Of a DNA stretch of 46,730 nucleotides, positions 8,710-16,745 are shown in pieces. The translations under genes were made by a program, and so were the position numbers. The notes beneath the pieces are model-generated. The model ran no database searches and was not told where the DNA came from. It was given only the letters and a program-made list of their open reading frames with translations. How positions within the stretch are numbered: the first letter of the stretch is position 1; each line of letters starts with the position of its first letter. Source of the DNA: an uncultured Pelagibacteraceae bacterium (GTDB taxonomy: Bacteria > Pseudomonadota > Alphaproteobacteria > Pelagibacterales > Pelagibacteraceae); assembly GCA_902521075.1 (NCBI GenBank), contig CABYQM010000009.1, positions 1 to 46,730 on the forward strand. Reading direction: 5' to 3'.

Positions 8710-8745
8710 TTGCACCTCCTTCACTTATAAAAATAAGTTTTAGGT

Positions 8746-8804
8746 AGGTTGTATTCAACAAATTTATTTCTATTTTTTATAAATATATTATTTGAATACA
8801 ACCT
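8746..8804. repeat. 13-bp perfect inverted repeat
   Basis: AGGTTGTATTCAA (8746-8758) is exactly complementary to TTGAATACAACCT (8792-8804). If transcribed on the plus strand, the stem can extend outward through two G-U pairs, one G-C and one A-U. Inside the loop ATTTAT (8762-8767) can pair with ATAAAT (8779-8784). This could be an RNA stem, a cruciform or a binding site; the sequence alone does not decide. Confidence 0.75.
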
Positions 8805-8883
8805 GTCTCTATAGTAGATTCTCGATATCAAATTAATCTAAATATTCCCAAACTCTTAAATGAAACTTATGTCACAGAGACAG
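8803..8883. repeat. 8-bp perfect inverted repeat abutting the 13-bp repeat
   Basis: CTGTCTCT (8803-8810) is complementary to AGAGACAG (8876-8883), enclosing 65 nt. The left arm overlaps the end of the preceding stem by two bases, so in RNA the full versions of both stems compete for bases 8803-8808. Confidence 0.6.
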
Positions 8884-8912
8884 ATAATAAATATATTTGT
8901 AATTAAAATCGC

Positions 8913-9104
8913 ATGAAGACTATATTTGTTATTGGATCAAAAAAACATACTCTTAAATACACAAGAAAAATGCCTGAGGGTGAAGTTAAGAAAATGAAAT
9001 CTTTTGTTACAAACAAAGGACAAAAACTTGAAAAAACTTCAAAATTTAAAATTTTAAAAGTATCAGACGATAAAACTTCAAGAACTTTCAAAATCAGTCT
9101 TTAA
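8913..9104 (+). CDS. Small basic protein upstream of photolyase (63 aa)
   Basis: Lysine-rich soluble protein that begins MKTIFVIGSKKHTLKYTRKM and ends RTFKISL. No family recognised. It ends 9 nt before the photolyase ATG, suggesting one transcript. A long open frame also exists on the opposite strand here (8903-9091). I prefer the plus-strand one because of its spacing to the photolyase and its lysine-rich codon use, which resembles the neighbouring genes. No clear ribosome-binding site precedes the ATG. Confidence 0.6.
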   Translation: MKTIFVIGSKKHTLKYTRKMPEGEVKKMKSFVTNKGQKLEKTSKFKILKVSDDKTSRTFKISL

Positions 9105-9113
9105 TTATTAAAA

Positions 9114-10571
9114 ATGAACAAAATCGTATGGTTCAGGAACGATCTACGTGTATCTAATAATGATGCATTTAACGAAGCTGCAAAATCAGGAAAGATTTTA
9201 CCAATTTACATATTTGATAAAGAATATCACAAATTACCTACATCAAGCTCATTTCATCTAGATTTTTTAAAATCATCATTAGAAGACTTAAAAAAAACAT
9301 TGAGTGAAAAATATAATGCTAAACTCAATATATATTACGGAGATACATTAGAAATTTTAAGTCATTTAACTAATAAATTTAAAATAAATGAGGTTTATTC
9401 AAATATAATATTCAAAAACATTTATATAACTAATTTAGATAAAGAAGTTAGTTTTTTATTTAAAGAAAAAAATATTAATTGGAAAATATCAAATCAATTT
9501 GGTGTTCAATTAAATCATAGAATAAGAAATAAATGGTCATATAATTGGAATAAATTTATAGATAGTGAAAGCGTAAATTCAAATTTAAATTGCGAGTTTA
9601 TTTCAGATAATTATGTAGAAGATTTATCAAAAATAGAAACAAATAATTTAGAAAATGGAAAAATTCAAATTGGTGGAAGACAAAATGCACTTCAACTTTT
9701 AGATTCTTTCCTTAATGATAGATCAGAAAATTACCAAAAAGAAATGTCTTCACCAATAACAGGAGAAAATTCTTGTTCTAGATTAAGCCCTCATATTGCA
9801 TTTGGAAATATTTCTATTAAAGAAATTTTTAAAAAAACTAATGATAAGTTAAAATCCAATTTATCTTTTTCAAAAAAGAAATCCTTAATTGCTTTTAAAA
9901 GTCGATTAGCCTGGCACTGTCACTTTATTCAAAAGTTATATGATGAACCAGAAATTGAATTTAGAAATATGAACAGCGCTTACAATGGAATAAGAGAAAA
10001 TGATTTTAATGAAGAATATCACTCAGCATGGAAAAATGGAACTACTGGTTATCCATTTGTTGATGCTTGCATGAGGTACCTCAGAACTAATGGATGGATT
10101 AATTTTAGAATGAGAGCAATGTTAGTTTCATTTGCGTCTTATCAATTATGGCTTGATTGGAAAAAAACATCAAAACATTTAGCAAAATTATTTACAGATT
10201 ATGAGCCAGGTATTCACTATTCACAGTTTCAAATGCAATCAGGAACAACAGGAATAAATTCAATAAGAATTTACAATCCAATTAAACAATCAATTGATCA
10301 AGATTCCACAGGAGATTTTATAAAAAAATGGGTTCCAGAATTAAAAAATGTTCCTGGAAAGTTAGTTCACGAACCATGGAAATTAACATTCATTGAACAA
10401 AAGGGTATAAATTTAGAAATTGGTAAAGATTATCCATCACCAATAGTTGATAATAAAATATCTACTAAAACTGCTAAGGAAAAAATCTGGAATGTTAAGA
10501 AAACAACAGAAGCAAAAATTATTTCAGCTGAAGTATTAAGTAAACACGCTAGTTTATCTCAAAGAAGATAA
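9114..10571 (+). CDS. Cryptochrome/DNA photolyase family protein
   Basis: FAD-dependent blue-light enzyme, probably repairing UV-induced pyrimidine dimers. 485 aa, normal length. The N-terminal antenna-type alpha/beta domain opens with KIVWFRNDLRVSNNDAFNEA. The FAD domain (about residues 190-450) has SSPITGENSCSRLSPHIAFG, SRLAWHCHFIQKL, WKNGTTGYPFVDACMRYLR and GWINFRMRAMLVSF. It then has HYSQFQMQSGTTGINSIRIY and FIKKWVPELKNVP. The DYEPGIHYSQFQMQSG wording differs from the WQW-containing class I CPD photolyases, so it belongs to a divergent cryptochrome/photolyase subgroup. Useful for a surface-ocean organism. Probably cotranscribed with the 63-aa ORF before it. Confidence 0.93.
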   Translation: MNKIVWFRNDLRVSNNDAFNEAAKSGKILPIYIFDKEYHKLPTSSSFHLDFLKSSLEDLKKTLSEKYNAKLNIYYGDTLEILSHLTNKFKINEVYSNIIFKNIYITNLDKEVSFLFKEKNINWKISNQFGVQLNHRIRNKWSYNWNKFIDSESVNSNLNCEFISDNYVEDLSKIETNNLENGKIQIGGRQNALQLLDSFLNDRSENYQKEMSSPITGENSCSRLSPHIAFGNISIKEIFKKTNDKLKSNLSFSKKKSLIAFKSRLAWHCHFIQKLYDEPEIEFRNMNSAYNGIRENDFNEEYHSAWKNGTTGYPFVDACMRYLRTNGWINFRMRAMLVSFASYQLWLDWKKTSKHLAKLFTDYEPGIHYSQFQMQSGTTGINSIRIYNPIKQSIDQDSTGDFIKKWVPELKNVPGKLVHEPWKLTFIEQKGINLEIGKDYPSPIVDNKISTKTAKEKIWNVKKTTEAKIISAEVLSKHASLSQRR

Positions 10572-10574
10572 AAT

Positions 10575-10712
10575 TTAATTACCGTAAGGTATTCCAACTA
10601 ATTTTCCATTTTCATTATAAAAATAAAAATAGTTTGGATTTAGTGTCCTTGGCTTTTTTGACAGCGTTTTAGATTTATTTTCTGATTTATTTTTTTTTAA
10701 TTTACGTCTCAC
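10575..10712 (-). CDS. Small basic protein, GTG start (45 aa)
   Basis: Minus-strand frame starting GTG at 10712, beginning VRRKLKKNKSENKSKTLSKK and ending NPNYFYFYNENGKLVGIPYG plus N. The strongly basic first half could bind nucleic acid. The aromatic, glycine-containing tail looks like folded protein sequence rather than random AT-rich translation. A TAA lies three codons upstream of the GTG, so no longer start exists. It is convergent with the photolyase, 3 nt beyond that stop. Function unknown. Confidence 0.45.
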   Translation of the reverse strand: MRRKLKKNKSENKSKTLSKKPRTLNPNYFYFYNENGKLVGIPYGN

Positions 10713-10823
10713 TATTTCTTAGTACTAAAAAAAATTAGGTAAACTATTGATAACTTTTCAACCCAGATATGCATTTATTCTTAATCAATAAATTCAAATT
10801 AAGTATATCTATTCATTTTACTT

Positions 10824-13415
10824 ATGAAATTATCTGAATTATTTGAGCAAAATGGCTTTGATTTAGGAAATCTAAAAGAATCCTTTGGACTAATAGATGG
10901 AATATCAGATCACATAATAGCTGAAAGTGATAAAGTTTTAGCAAAGCAGCATCAAATTTCAGAAAAAATTTATTTTTTAATTAAAGGCAAAGCTACATTT
11001 ACCAAGTATTTTGAAACTAAATCTATAACCTTTGCAAAAATAACAAAGCCTGCAACACCATTAGGTATATCTGGACTTAATCAACCTAATAGATTTATGG
11101 GTGAAATATTTATTGAAGGTGGAACAGAATATATCTCAATAAAACTAGATGATTTAAGAGACTTACAACAAAAAAATAGTAAACTTATATCAACATTATA
11201 CTCAGCCATTTCTTTTTTTTCTTTCCAACTTCTTGTGTCTTCGAGAAATTTAAACACTTTGTATAAAGATGATGAAATACAAATTTCTCCAGGCATCCCA
11301 TCAGAAAAAAGTATTACAAATATACATAGAATTAAATCTGCTACTTTTTTTTCAACACTTACTGATGATGACTTAGAAAAGTTTATTAAATTAGGTAATA
11401 TTAAGATGTATTCATCAAATCAATATATAGTTAAAGAGGGAGATGTTTCTAAAGGTTTAAAGATCTTATTAAGTGGTAAAGTTGACGGCTTATTCCACAA
11501 CTTTATTAATGGAAAAATAAGAAGAAATTTTAGAACTCTAACTAGAGCTGGTATTGCTCTAACTTTATCTTCTGGAAAAGGAGATTTTTTTAATCCATAT
11601 ACAATTAAATCTACTAGGGATACGAAAGTTTTACATATTTCTAACGAAGCCCTTGAAAATCTGATTATTTCTGATCCTGAATTATCAATAAAGATTTTCA
11701 AAAGACAATTGTGGCAGTTAGGACGTTTCCAACAAAGTGCAACTGGTCTAACAAAATATTCAGCAGAAAACGAATTAGAATTTGTTAATTTATTATTGAA
11801 AGATAATACCGCAAGAATACCAGCTAGTTCTAAGTTATATAGTATTCCACATTTATTGAAGAGTGCTCATACTTATGCAATGGCATTTGATGTTGTTTAC
11901 GAACTAATTATTAAAGGAAATGAGATAGAAAAATCATTATCTAGTTTAATAAAAGATACCTTAAATAATTTAGAAAGAGAGTCTCGTTTCCACAGCCAAT
12001 TAAATATTATTTATAACAGAGTTTCAAATTCTTCTAGTAATTCAGATAAAACAAAATTAAGAGAGTTAACCAATTCAAATTTCACCAAAGCTTTTGATAA
12101 TGTTAAATATGTAATTAAGGGTTGGGAAAATTTGCCAGATGAACCAACAAATATATTTTTTTACAATCACCTAGCAGCTATAGATGATAATCAGCTTGCA
12201 AATGGGCATTCATTTTCAATCGACAGTCATTTCATCAGTTCAAAAATATTACATCCAAAATATAATGATGGAGGCCAACGTATCGTTAGAACAAGTCGGA
12301 ACACAGAATTTTGGAGATATAATTACTATGAAAATTTAGATTACATTTTTGTTCATACCCCAGAGTCTGATAAGTTGGACGAAAACGAAGAGGAAAAGAA
12401 ATTAAGAAAACAAAAGCTTTTTGATGAAGCTCAAAAGGTATTTAATCAAAAACAACCGATTGTAATTGCTCCTGAAGGAACATCAGAAACAGAAGATAAT
12501 AAAACAATAACATCTCCAGGACCATTTAAAGCTGGTGCATTTAATCTTGCATTTAAACTTAATCCTAAACCAAAACTAATTCCAATTGCCCTTGCTAATT
12601 TTGATTATCCAGTTTCTAAAACAATATATTCAGCAGTTATTAAGGAGCCAATAACTATAAGTGATCATGTCAAAGATCCAGAAAATCAAGAGGAAATGAA
12701 AAGCTTCTTAGAAAATTACAGAACCAAATTTAGATCTTATGTAGAAGAAGCTATTGATTTAGCTAAAAATGTTCAAGACAACATAGATAAAATAGAAAAT
12801 TTAAAAACTAACGTAAATTTAGTTAGTCCAGTTGAAGAAGAGTTTGAATTGGATGTTAGAGAATTAGAGCACAATTCTTTTCAACAGACAAAAACAAATA
12901 ACAGTGTTGCTTTGTATGGAAGTTCAACTTTTAAAATGTGGGATAATGCCAAAAATGATTTATCAATAAGTAATCTTTATAATTTAGGCTTTGGGGGTTC
13001 AACCTTAGTATCTTGTAGAAGATATTTTGATAGATTGGTTGCTCCTTTAAACCCATCTAATCTTTTCTTTTATGCTGGAGATAATGATATTGGTTATGGA
13101 ATGGATAGTGATGAACTATTAAAAGAATTTTTATTATTTTCAAACCAAGTTGAAGAAAAACTACCAAAAGCGAAATGTTTTTTTATTTCAATAAAACCCA
13201 GTCCTTTTAGAAGGGACCTTATGACAACAATTTTAGATGCTAATTCAAAGATAAAAAAACACTTAACCAATTTAAAAATGTGGGATTATATTGATATTAC
13301 AACACCCATGATAAATGCAGGTTATGATAAGTTTTATGATGAAGATCCACTACATATGAACGAACTTGGATATAGTTTGTTAAGTAAGCTTGTAAGAGAC
13401 AAAATTTACAATTAA
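10824..13415 (+). CDS. Fusion protein: cNMP-binding domain(s) + PlsC-like acyltransferase + SGNH/GDSL hydrolase
   Basis: 863 aa, three functional parts in one chain. Residues ~25-140 and ~170-300 look like two tandem cyclic-nucleotide-binding (CRP/cNMP) beta-rolls; the second has YIVKEGDVSKGLKILLSGKV. A helical linker (~300-430) follows. Residues ~440-640 resemble glycerolipid acyltransferases, with the HX4D motif at H449-D454 (NHLAAID) and the PEGT motif at 550-553. Residues ~692-863 are an SGNH hydrolase: GSS at 699-701 with S701 the probable nucleophile, the glycine block GFGGST at 722-727, GDND with N754, and DPLH with D841 and H844. All catalytic motifs look intact. No membrane segment is evident. 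I infer nucleotide-controlled acyl transfer or deacylation, perhaps in membrane-lipid remodelling. The 180-aa gene follows after 8 nt. Confidence 0.85.
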   Translation: MKLSELFEQNGFDLGNLKESFGLIDGISDHIIAESDKVLAKQHQISEKIYFLIKGKATFTKYFETKSITFAKITKPATPLGISGLNQPNRFMGEIFIEGGTEYISIKLDDLRDLQQKNSKLISTLYSAISFFSFQLLVSSRNLNTLYKDDEIQISPGIPSEKSITNIHRIKSATFFSTLTDDDLEKFIKLGNIKMYSSNQYIVKEGDVSKGLKILLSGKVDGLFHNFINGKIRRNFRTLTRAGIALTLSSGKGDFFNPYTIKSTRDTKVLHISNEALENLIISDPELSIKIFKRQLWQLGRFQQSATGLTKYSAENELEFVNLLLKDNTARIPASSKLYSIPHLLKSAHTYAMAFDVVYELIIKGNEIEKSLSSLIKDTLNNLERESRFHSQLNIIYNRVSNSSSNSDKTKLRELTNSNFTKAFDNVKYVIKGWENLPDEPTNIFFYNHLAAIDDNQLANGHSFSIDSHFISSKILHPKYNDGGQRIVRTSRNTEFWRYNYYENLDYIFVHTPESDKLDENEEEKKLRKQKLFDEAQKVFNQKQPIVIAPEGTSETEDNKTITSPGPFKAGAFNLAFKLNPKPKLIPIALANFDYPVSKTIYSAVIKEPITISDHVKDPENQEEMKSFLENYRTKFRSYVEEAIDLAKNVQDNIDKIENLKTNVNLVSPVEEEFELDVRELEHNSFQQTKTNNSVALYGSSTFKMWDNAKNDLSISNLYNLGFGGSTLVSCRRYFDRLVAPLNPSNLFFYAGDNDIGYGMDSDELLKEFLLFSNQVEEKLPKAKCFFISIKPSPFRRDLMTTILDANSKIKKHLTNLKMWDYIDITTPMINAGYDKFYDEDPLHMNELGYSLLSKLVRDKIYN

Positions 13416-13423
13416 TATTTTTA

Positions 13424-13966
13424 ATGAGTTTTAAAAAATATCTATGGAAATGTAGATTGTTAGTCCTCAATACACCTAATTACAGTCATCCAGAATATAA
13501 AAGATCAAAAGATCTGTATCAAAAAGAAATTAAAGGCTTTCACAAAAGGTATATAAAATTAGTTACAAAATTAGATAAATCAAAAAAATTTAAAGTTATT
13601 TTAATTGGTTTTGATGGGACAAATAAATCTGAGTTAGATAAAATTTATACAAAAAAAATCTTTGAGGTAGTTGATAAAATGCCAATGAATAAATTAATTA
13701 AAGATAAAAAATTTAAACCTTTAAATCTTTCTTTGTTTTCAGATTATAAACCAGAGACAACCTTAAAAGGTTTAGGATTTAAAGATAAGGAAAAAGCATT
13801 GTTTACTGTTTCCGCTATAAAAAAAAGACCAATAAAATATCAAGTGAATGTTATTGCAACTATGCTAGGTAGAGCTAAAAATCATCCAAATAAAACAAAA
13901 GATATGAATGATGCTATAGTAGTTTTTAAAAAATGGATGGAAAATTACAAAACAAATAAAAAATGA
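13424..13966 (+). CDS. Hypothetical protein, N-terminal half DUF4174-like
   Basis: 180 aa, basic, no signal peptide. The first ~65 residues (LWKCRLLVLNTPNYSHPEY, later FKVILIGFDGTNKSELDK) resemble DUF4174, a thioredoxin-like fold without obvious redox cysteines. The second half (GLGFKDKEKALFTVSAIKKR, then ATMLGRAKNHPNKTKDMND) looks like a separate small helical module. It sits 8 nt after the fusion gene and overlaps the first pilin by 4 nt (AATGA), so it links both into one transcript. Function unknown. Confidence 0.7.
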   Translation: MSFKKYLWKCRLLVLNTPNYSHPEYKRSKDLYQKEIKGFHKRYIKLVTKLDKSKKFKVILIGFDGTNKSELDKIYTKKIFEVVDKMPMNKLIKDKKFKPLNLSLFSDYKPETTLKGLGFKDKEKALFTVSAIKKRPIKYQVNVIATMLGRAKNHPNKTKDMNDAIVVFKKWMENYKTNKK

Positions 13967-14469
13967 AAAATAAAGGATTTACACTTATAGAACTCCTAGT
14001 CGTAGTAGCTATTATTGGTATTCTTGCTGCAGTCGGTGTAGTTGCTTATAGTGGTTATACTAGTGGAGCTAAAAAACAAACTATGTTGAATAACCAAAAG
14101 TTAATACAAAAATTCGCTATGGCAGAAATATTAAAGTGTCAAGCAGGTACAAATCTTACGCAGGGATCTGACTCTAGTAAACATATAACAAATTGTTCAA
14201 CGGGAGGAGCTGGAAGTTTATCAAGTAATACATGGGCTCAATATTTTATAAATGTATTCCAAGATGAAATAAAAAATCCATATGGCACAACTCCAAATAA
14301 CCCAAGTGGTTTATTAAATAGTGGACCTACTAGAAATGCAGGTGAAATTGTATTAGTAGGATGGAATCAATGTAAAATTGATCCTTGTTTTTTAATTGAT
14401 GCAGCTTATGACGACAAAGGAACTAAAAAATCACTAGATCCAATGTTGCAAGTGCCAACCGGATTTTAA
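13963..14469 (+). CDS. Type IV pilin-like protein 1
   Basis: 168-aa prepilin. A short basic leader MKNKG is cut before F by prepilin peptidase. The class III signal FTLIELLVVVAIIGILAAVG follows, with the conserved glutamate at mature position 5. The next ~12 residues (VVAYSGYTSGAK) continue the N-terminal helix, and the rest is a variable globular domain with two cysteine pairs (KCQAG, ITNCS, QCKIDPC). It would be exported by a type IV pilus or pseudopilus machine, none of whose assembly genes are in the window. It is coupled to the preceding gene by a 4-nt overlap and followed after 2 nt by pilin 2. Confidence 0.92.
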   Translation: MKNKGFTLIELLVVVAIIGILAAVGVVAYSGYTSGAKKQTMLNNQKLIQKFAMAEILKCQAGTNLTQGSDSSKHITNCSTGGAGSLSSNTWAQYFINVFQDEIKNPYGTTPNNPSGLLNSGPTRNAGEIVLVGWNQCKIDPCFLIDAAYDDKGTKKSLDPMLQVPTGF

Positions 14470-14471
14470 TT

Positions 14472-14987
14472 GTGAACAGAAAGGGTTTTACTTTAATAGA
14501 ACTATTAGTTGTTGTAGCTATCATAGGTATTTTGGCTGCAGTAGGTGTTGTTGCTTATAGCGGTTATACCAGTAGTGCAAAAGCAAATTCATCGAGAGAA
14601 AATATGACAGTGGTTTACAAAACATGGTTAAATGAAAAATATCTTTGTGAAACAAAAGAGAGTAATGATCAAGCTTTATGGGGCAAAACACAGTGTCATG
14701 TTTTATTGAGTTCTTCTAACAGTGATATAGCTAGGGTGGCTGGAATTATTTCAAATTATTTCGGTGCAAATAATAATTATGGTTTTGGACAACCAATACT
14801 AAATGTTTATAAACCACAAGGAAATTTTTTCACAACACAGTGTTTTATTAATACGACACAAGATCAATATGTTGGTCAAGTTACAGCTTGCTGGGACAGC
14901 AATAGAGGAGATCTCGTATTCAATGGTTGTTTTAAAACTCCATGCTCAGATGCAAAAAATAGATTTCAAAAAAGAATTGGTTATTAA
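14472..14987 (+). CDS. Type IV pilin-like protein 2 (GTG start)
   Basis: 171-aa prepilin. The GTG at 14472 is 2 nt after the pilin 1 stop and gives the expected tiny leader MNRKG before FTLIELLVVVAIIGILAAVG, so this start is secure despite being GTG. The N-terminal helix is the same as in pilins 1 and 3 through VVAYSGYT. The globular domain is unrelated by eye and has cysteines in LCETK, TQCHV, TQCFI, TACWD and GCFKTPC. It is a minor or major pilin of an undetermined system. Confidence 0.92.
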   Translation: MNRKGFTLIELLVVVAIIGILAAVGVVAYSGYTSSAKANSSRENMTVVYKTWLNEKYLCETKESNDQALWGKTQCHVLLSSSNSDIARVAGIISNYFGANNNYGFGQPILNVYKPQGNFFTTQCFINTTQDQYVGQVTACWDSNRGDLVFNGCFKTPCSDAKNRFQKRIGY

Positions 14988-15011
14988 TGAAACAAAAAGG
15001 ATTTAACTTTA

Positions 15012-15209
15012 ATGATTGAATTTTTATTTAAGGTATCACTGCTAATTCTAGGCTTAATAGTAATCAGATTTGGCATTATTCAGATCAGAAAGTATAAAAA
15101 GGGAGAAATTAGATCTAAGAATAATATTTTTAGTCAAATTTCATTTTTAATTTTTTTTGCTGCAATTATAGGGTTAGTTATTTATTCAATTCTAGGTTTA
15201 CTTGAGTAA
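15012..15209 (+). CDS. Small two-helix membrane protein (65 aa)
   Basis: Two hydrophobic segments (about residues 5-25 and 44-62) flank a basic loop RKYKKGEIRSKNN. The ATG at 15012 is preceded by AAAAAGGA at a spacing of about 10 nt. That same upstream stretch encodes a pilin-like leader peptide from ATG 14987 (MKQKGFNFND, then stop), overlapping the pilin 2 stop. The protein may therefore be an ordinary small membrane protein, or the remnant of a third pilin frame. Function unknown. Confidence 0.6.
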   Translation: MIEFLFKVSLLILGLIVIRFGIIQIRKYKKGEIRSKNNIFSQISFLIFFAAIIGLVIYSILGLLE

Positions 15210-15259
15210 GCTAATTTATCTCATATTATAATTTTTATATTCTAATAAAGAGCTTGAGT

Positions 15260-16687
15260 ATGAAAAAAATTATCTTCACTTTTCTCAGTATTTTATCAGT
15301 ATTTAATTATGCTAATGCTAAAGATTTTTTTTTAAATATAACTGATCAAATAGCAGAAAATGAGTTTCGATTGAGTTATGGAGTTTCAGTTACCGATGTA
15401 AACAAGGATAATAAATATGATTTTGTGGTAACTGGCTTTGGTTTTAAAAATCTAGCTCTTTCTCATAAAGATGGAAAATTAATAAATATAGTTAATGAAA
15501 AAATATTTACAGATGAAGAAAGAAGAACAATTGGTGTCGCTGCATGTGATATCGATCAAGATGGCTATGAGGAAATATATTTTTTAAATACTGATACATA
15601 TAGCGGATCAAAAATTTATTCTGATCGACTAATAGATTTAAATAACAATAAATTTGAGGATTTATTTGAAAAAGAAATCAATCAAAGTGAATTAAACTTA
15701 ACAGCTGGAAGGTCAGTAGTTTGTGTAGATAGAAAAGGTGACGGTGCATATGGTATTTATGTTGCAAATTATGGAGGTCCTACTCGATTTTATGAGTTAA
15801 TTAGAGATCGAATAAAAGACCAAGCTAAATCATTATCAATTGATAAAATTACTGGAGGTAGAGCCATAGTTTCTGGACACATTCTTTCAGATAGATCTGA
15901 TATTTTTGCAGCAAATGAAAGAGGAGATAACTTTTTATACTATAATTCTAAAGGCTCATTCCAAGATGTTGCTAAAGAGTATGCAGTTCAAGATAGATTT
16001 GAAAATGGTAGAGGAACAGCTCTGAGTGATCTTTTATATAGAGGAAGATTAGATATTTTATCCTCTAACTGGGATGGAATGCATAGAGCATACGTTTTAG
16101 ATGGAGATAAATTTAAAGATATATCAACATCTCCATACAATGATCCTACTAAAATAAGAACAGTCATTTCTGCTGACTTTGATAATGACGGGTATGATGA
16201 AATTTTTATGAATAATATTGGAGAACCAAATAAACTTTTCAAAGTTTTAGAGGGTGGAGTATTTAAAGAAATTAAAATGGAAAATGGTTTAGAGACCGTT
16301 GGTCTTGGAACTGGTGCAGCTGTTGCAGACGTTGATGGCGATGGAATATTAGAACTATTAGTTTCACATGGTGAGTCAGGCTTTCAACCGTTAACTTTAT
16401 ATAAAGCAGATGTACAAAATTTTAATTATCTACGTATTAAACCACTTAATCAGTATGGAGCTCCTGCAAGAGGTGCAACAGTAACAATGAAATCTAATAA
16501 AAGAATTCACTCAAAAACAATAGATGCTGGCTCAGGATATCTTTGTCAGATGGAACCCGTAGCTCATTACGGAATAAGACAAGGTGAAAAAGACTTTAAA
16601 GTTGAAATTAAATGGACTGATGGATCAATAGAATCATTTGATATCGACGAATTAAATAAAACTTACGAATTTAGACAAAAATTATAG
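15260..16687 (+). CDS. Secreted FG-GAP/VCBS-repeat protein with ASPIC/UnbV domain (CRTAC1-like)
   Basis: 475 aa. I use the ATG at 15260, which opens a signal peptide (MKKIIFTFLSILSVFNYANA, cut before KDFF). The frame extends to a TTG six bases upstream, but ATG is preferred. At least four calcium-type DxDxDG loops lie in beta-propeller repeats: DVNKDNKYDF, DIDQDGYEE, DFDNDGYDE and DVDGDGILEL. The last ~80 residues are an ASPIC/UnbV domain (YLRIKPLNQYGAPARGATV, later VEIKWTDGSIESF). Such proteins are extracellular or periplasmic and are often linked to adhesion or surface structures. Standing right after two pilins, a surface role fits, but no enzymatic activity can be claimed. Confidence 0.88.
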   Translation: MKKIIFTFLSILSVFNYANAKDFFLNITDQIAENEFRLSYGVSVTDVNKDNKYDFVVTGFGFKNLALSHKDGKLINIVNEKIFTDEERRTIGVAACDIDQDGYEEIYFLNTDTYSGSKIYSDRLIDLNNNKFEDLFEKEINQSELNLTAGRSVVCVDRKGDGAYGIYVANYGGPTRFYELIRDRIKDQAKSLSIDKITGGRAIVSGHILSDRSDIFAANERGDNFLYYNSKGSFQDVAKEYAVQDRFENGRGTALSDLLYRGRLDILSSNWDGMHRAYVLDGDKFKDISTSPYNDPTKIRTVISADFDNDGYDEIFMNNIGEPNKLFKVLEGGVFKEIKMENGLETVGLGTGAAVADVDGDGILELLVSHGESGFQPLTLYKADVQNFNYLRIKPLNQYGAPARGATVTMKSNKRIHSKTIDAGSGYLCQMEPVAHYGIRQGEKDFKVEIKWTDGSIESFDIDELNKTYEFRQKL

Positions 16688-16745
16688 GACAATACTACTC
16701 ATTATATAGTGTTGAAAAATTATAAAGCTTTTATATATCAAACTC

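Larger units (their letters stand above)
8565..8912. other. 348-nt gap without a recognised gene, rich in inverted repeats
   Basis: After the terminator the gap holds, in order: the palindrome TTTGGCCAAA (8618-8627); a hairpin AAATCCAT-CAA-ATGGATTT (8625-8643); a minus-strand micro-ORF with a perfect AAGGAGG (8680-8721); and two abutting long inverted repeats (8746-8804 and 8803-8883). No tRNA, known riboswitch core or long ORF was recognised on either strand. It is the largest non-coding stretch in an otherwise very compact window. Confidence 0.6.

Noticed and set aside
8611..8912. tRNA, tmRNA or known riboswitch in the 348-nt gap
   Set aside because: I looked for a T-arm GGTTCRA, a CCA-ending acceptor, and glycine, SAM and glutamine riboswitch cores on both strands and found none; the inverted repeats do not match a class I know.
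8903..9091. Minus-strand 62-aa open frame opposite the small ORF before the photolyase
   Set aside because: Phenylalanine-rich translation typical of the antisense of lysine-rich coding DNA; the plus-strand ORF has better spacing to its neighbour.
14803..15006. 67-aa plus-strand frame inside pilin 2
   Set aside because: Out-of-frame shadow of a clearly recognised pilin gene.
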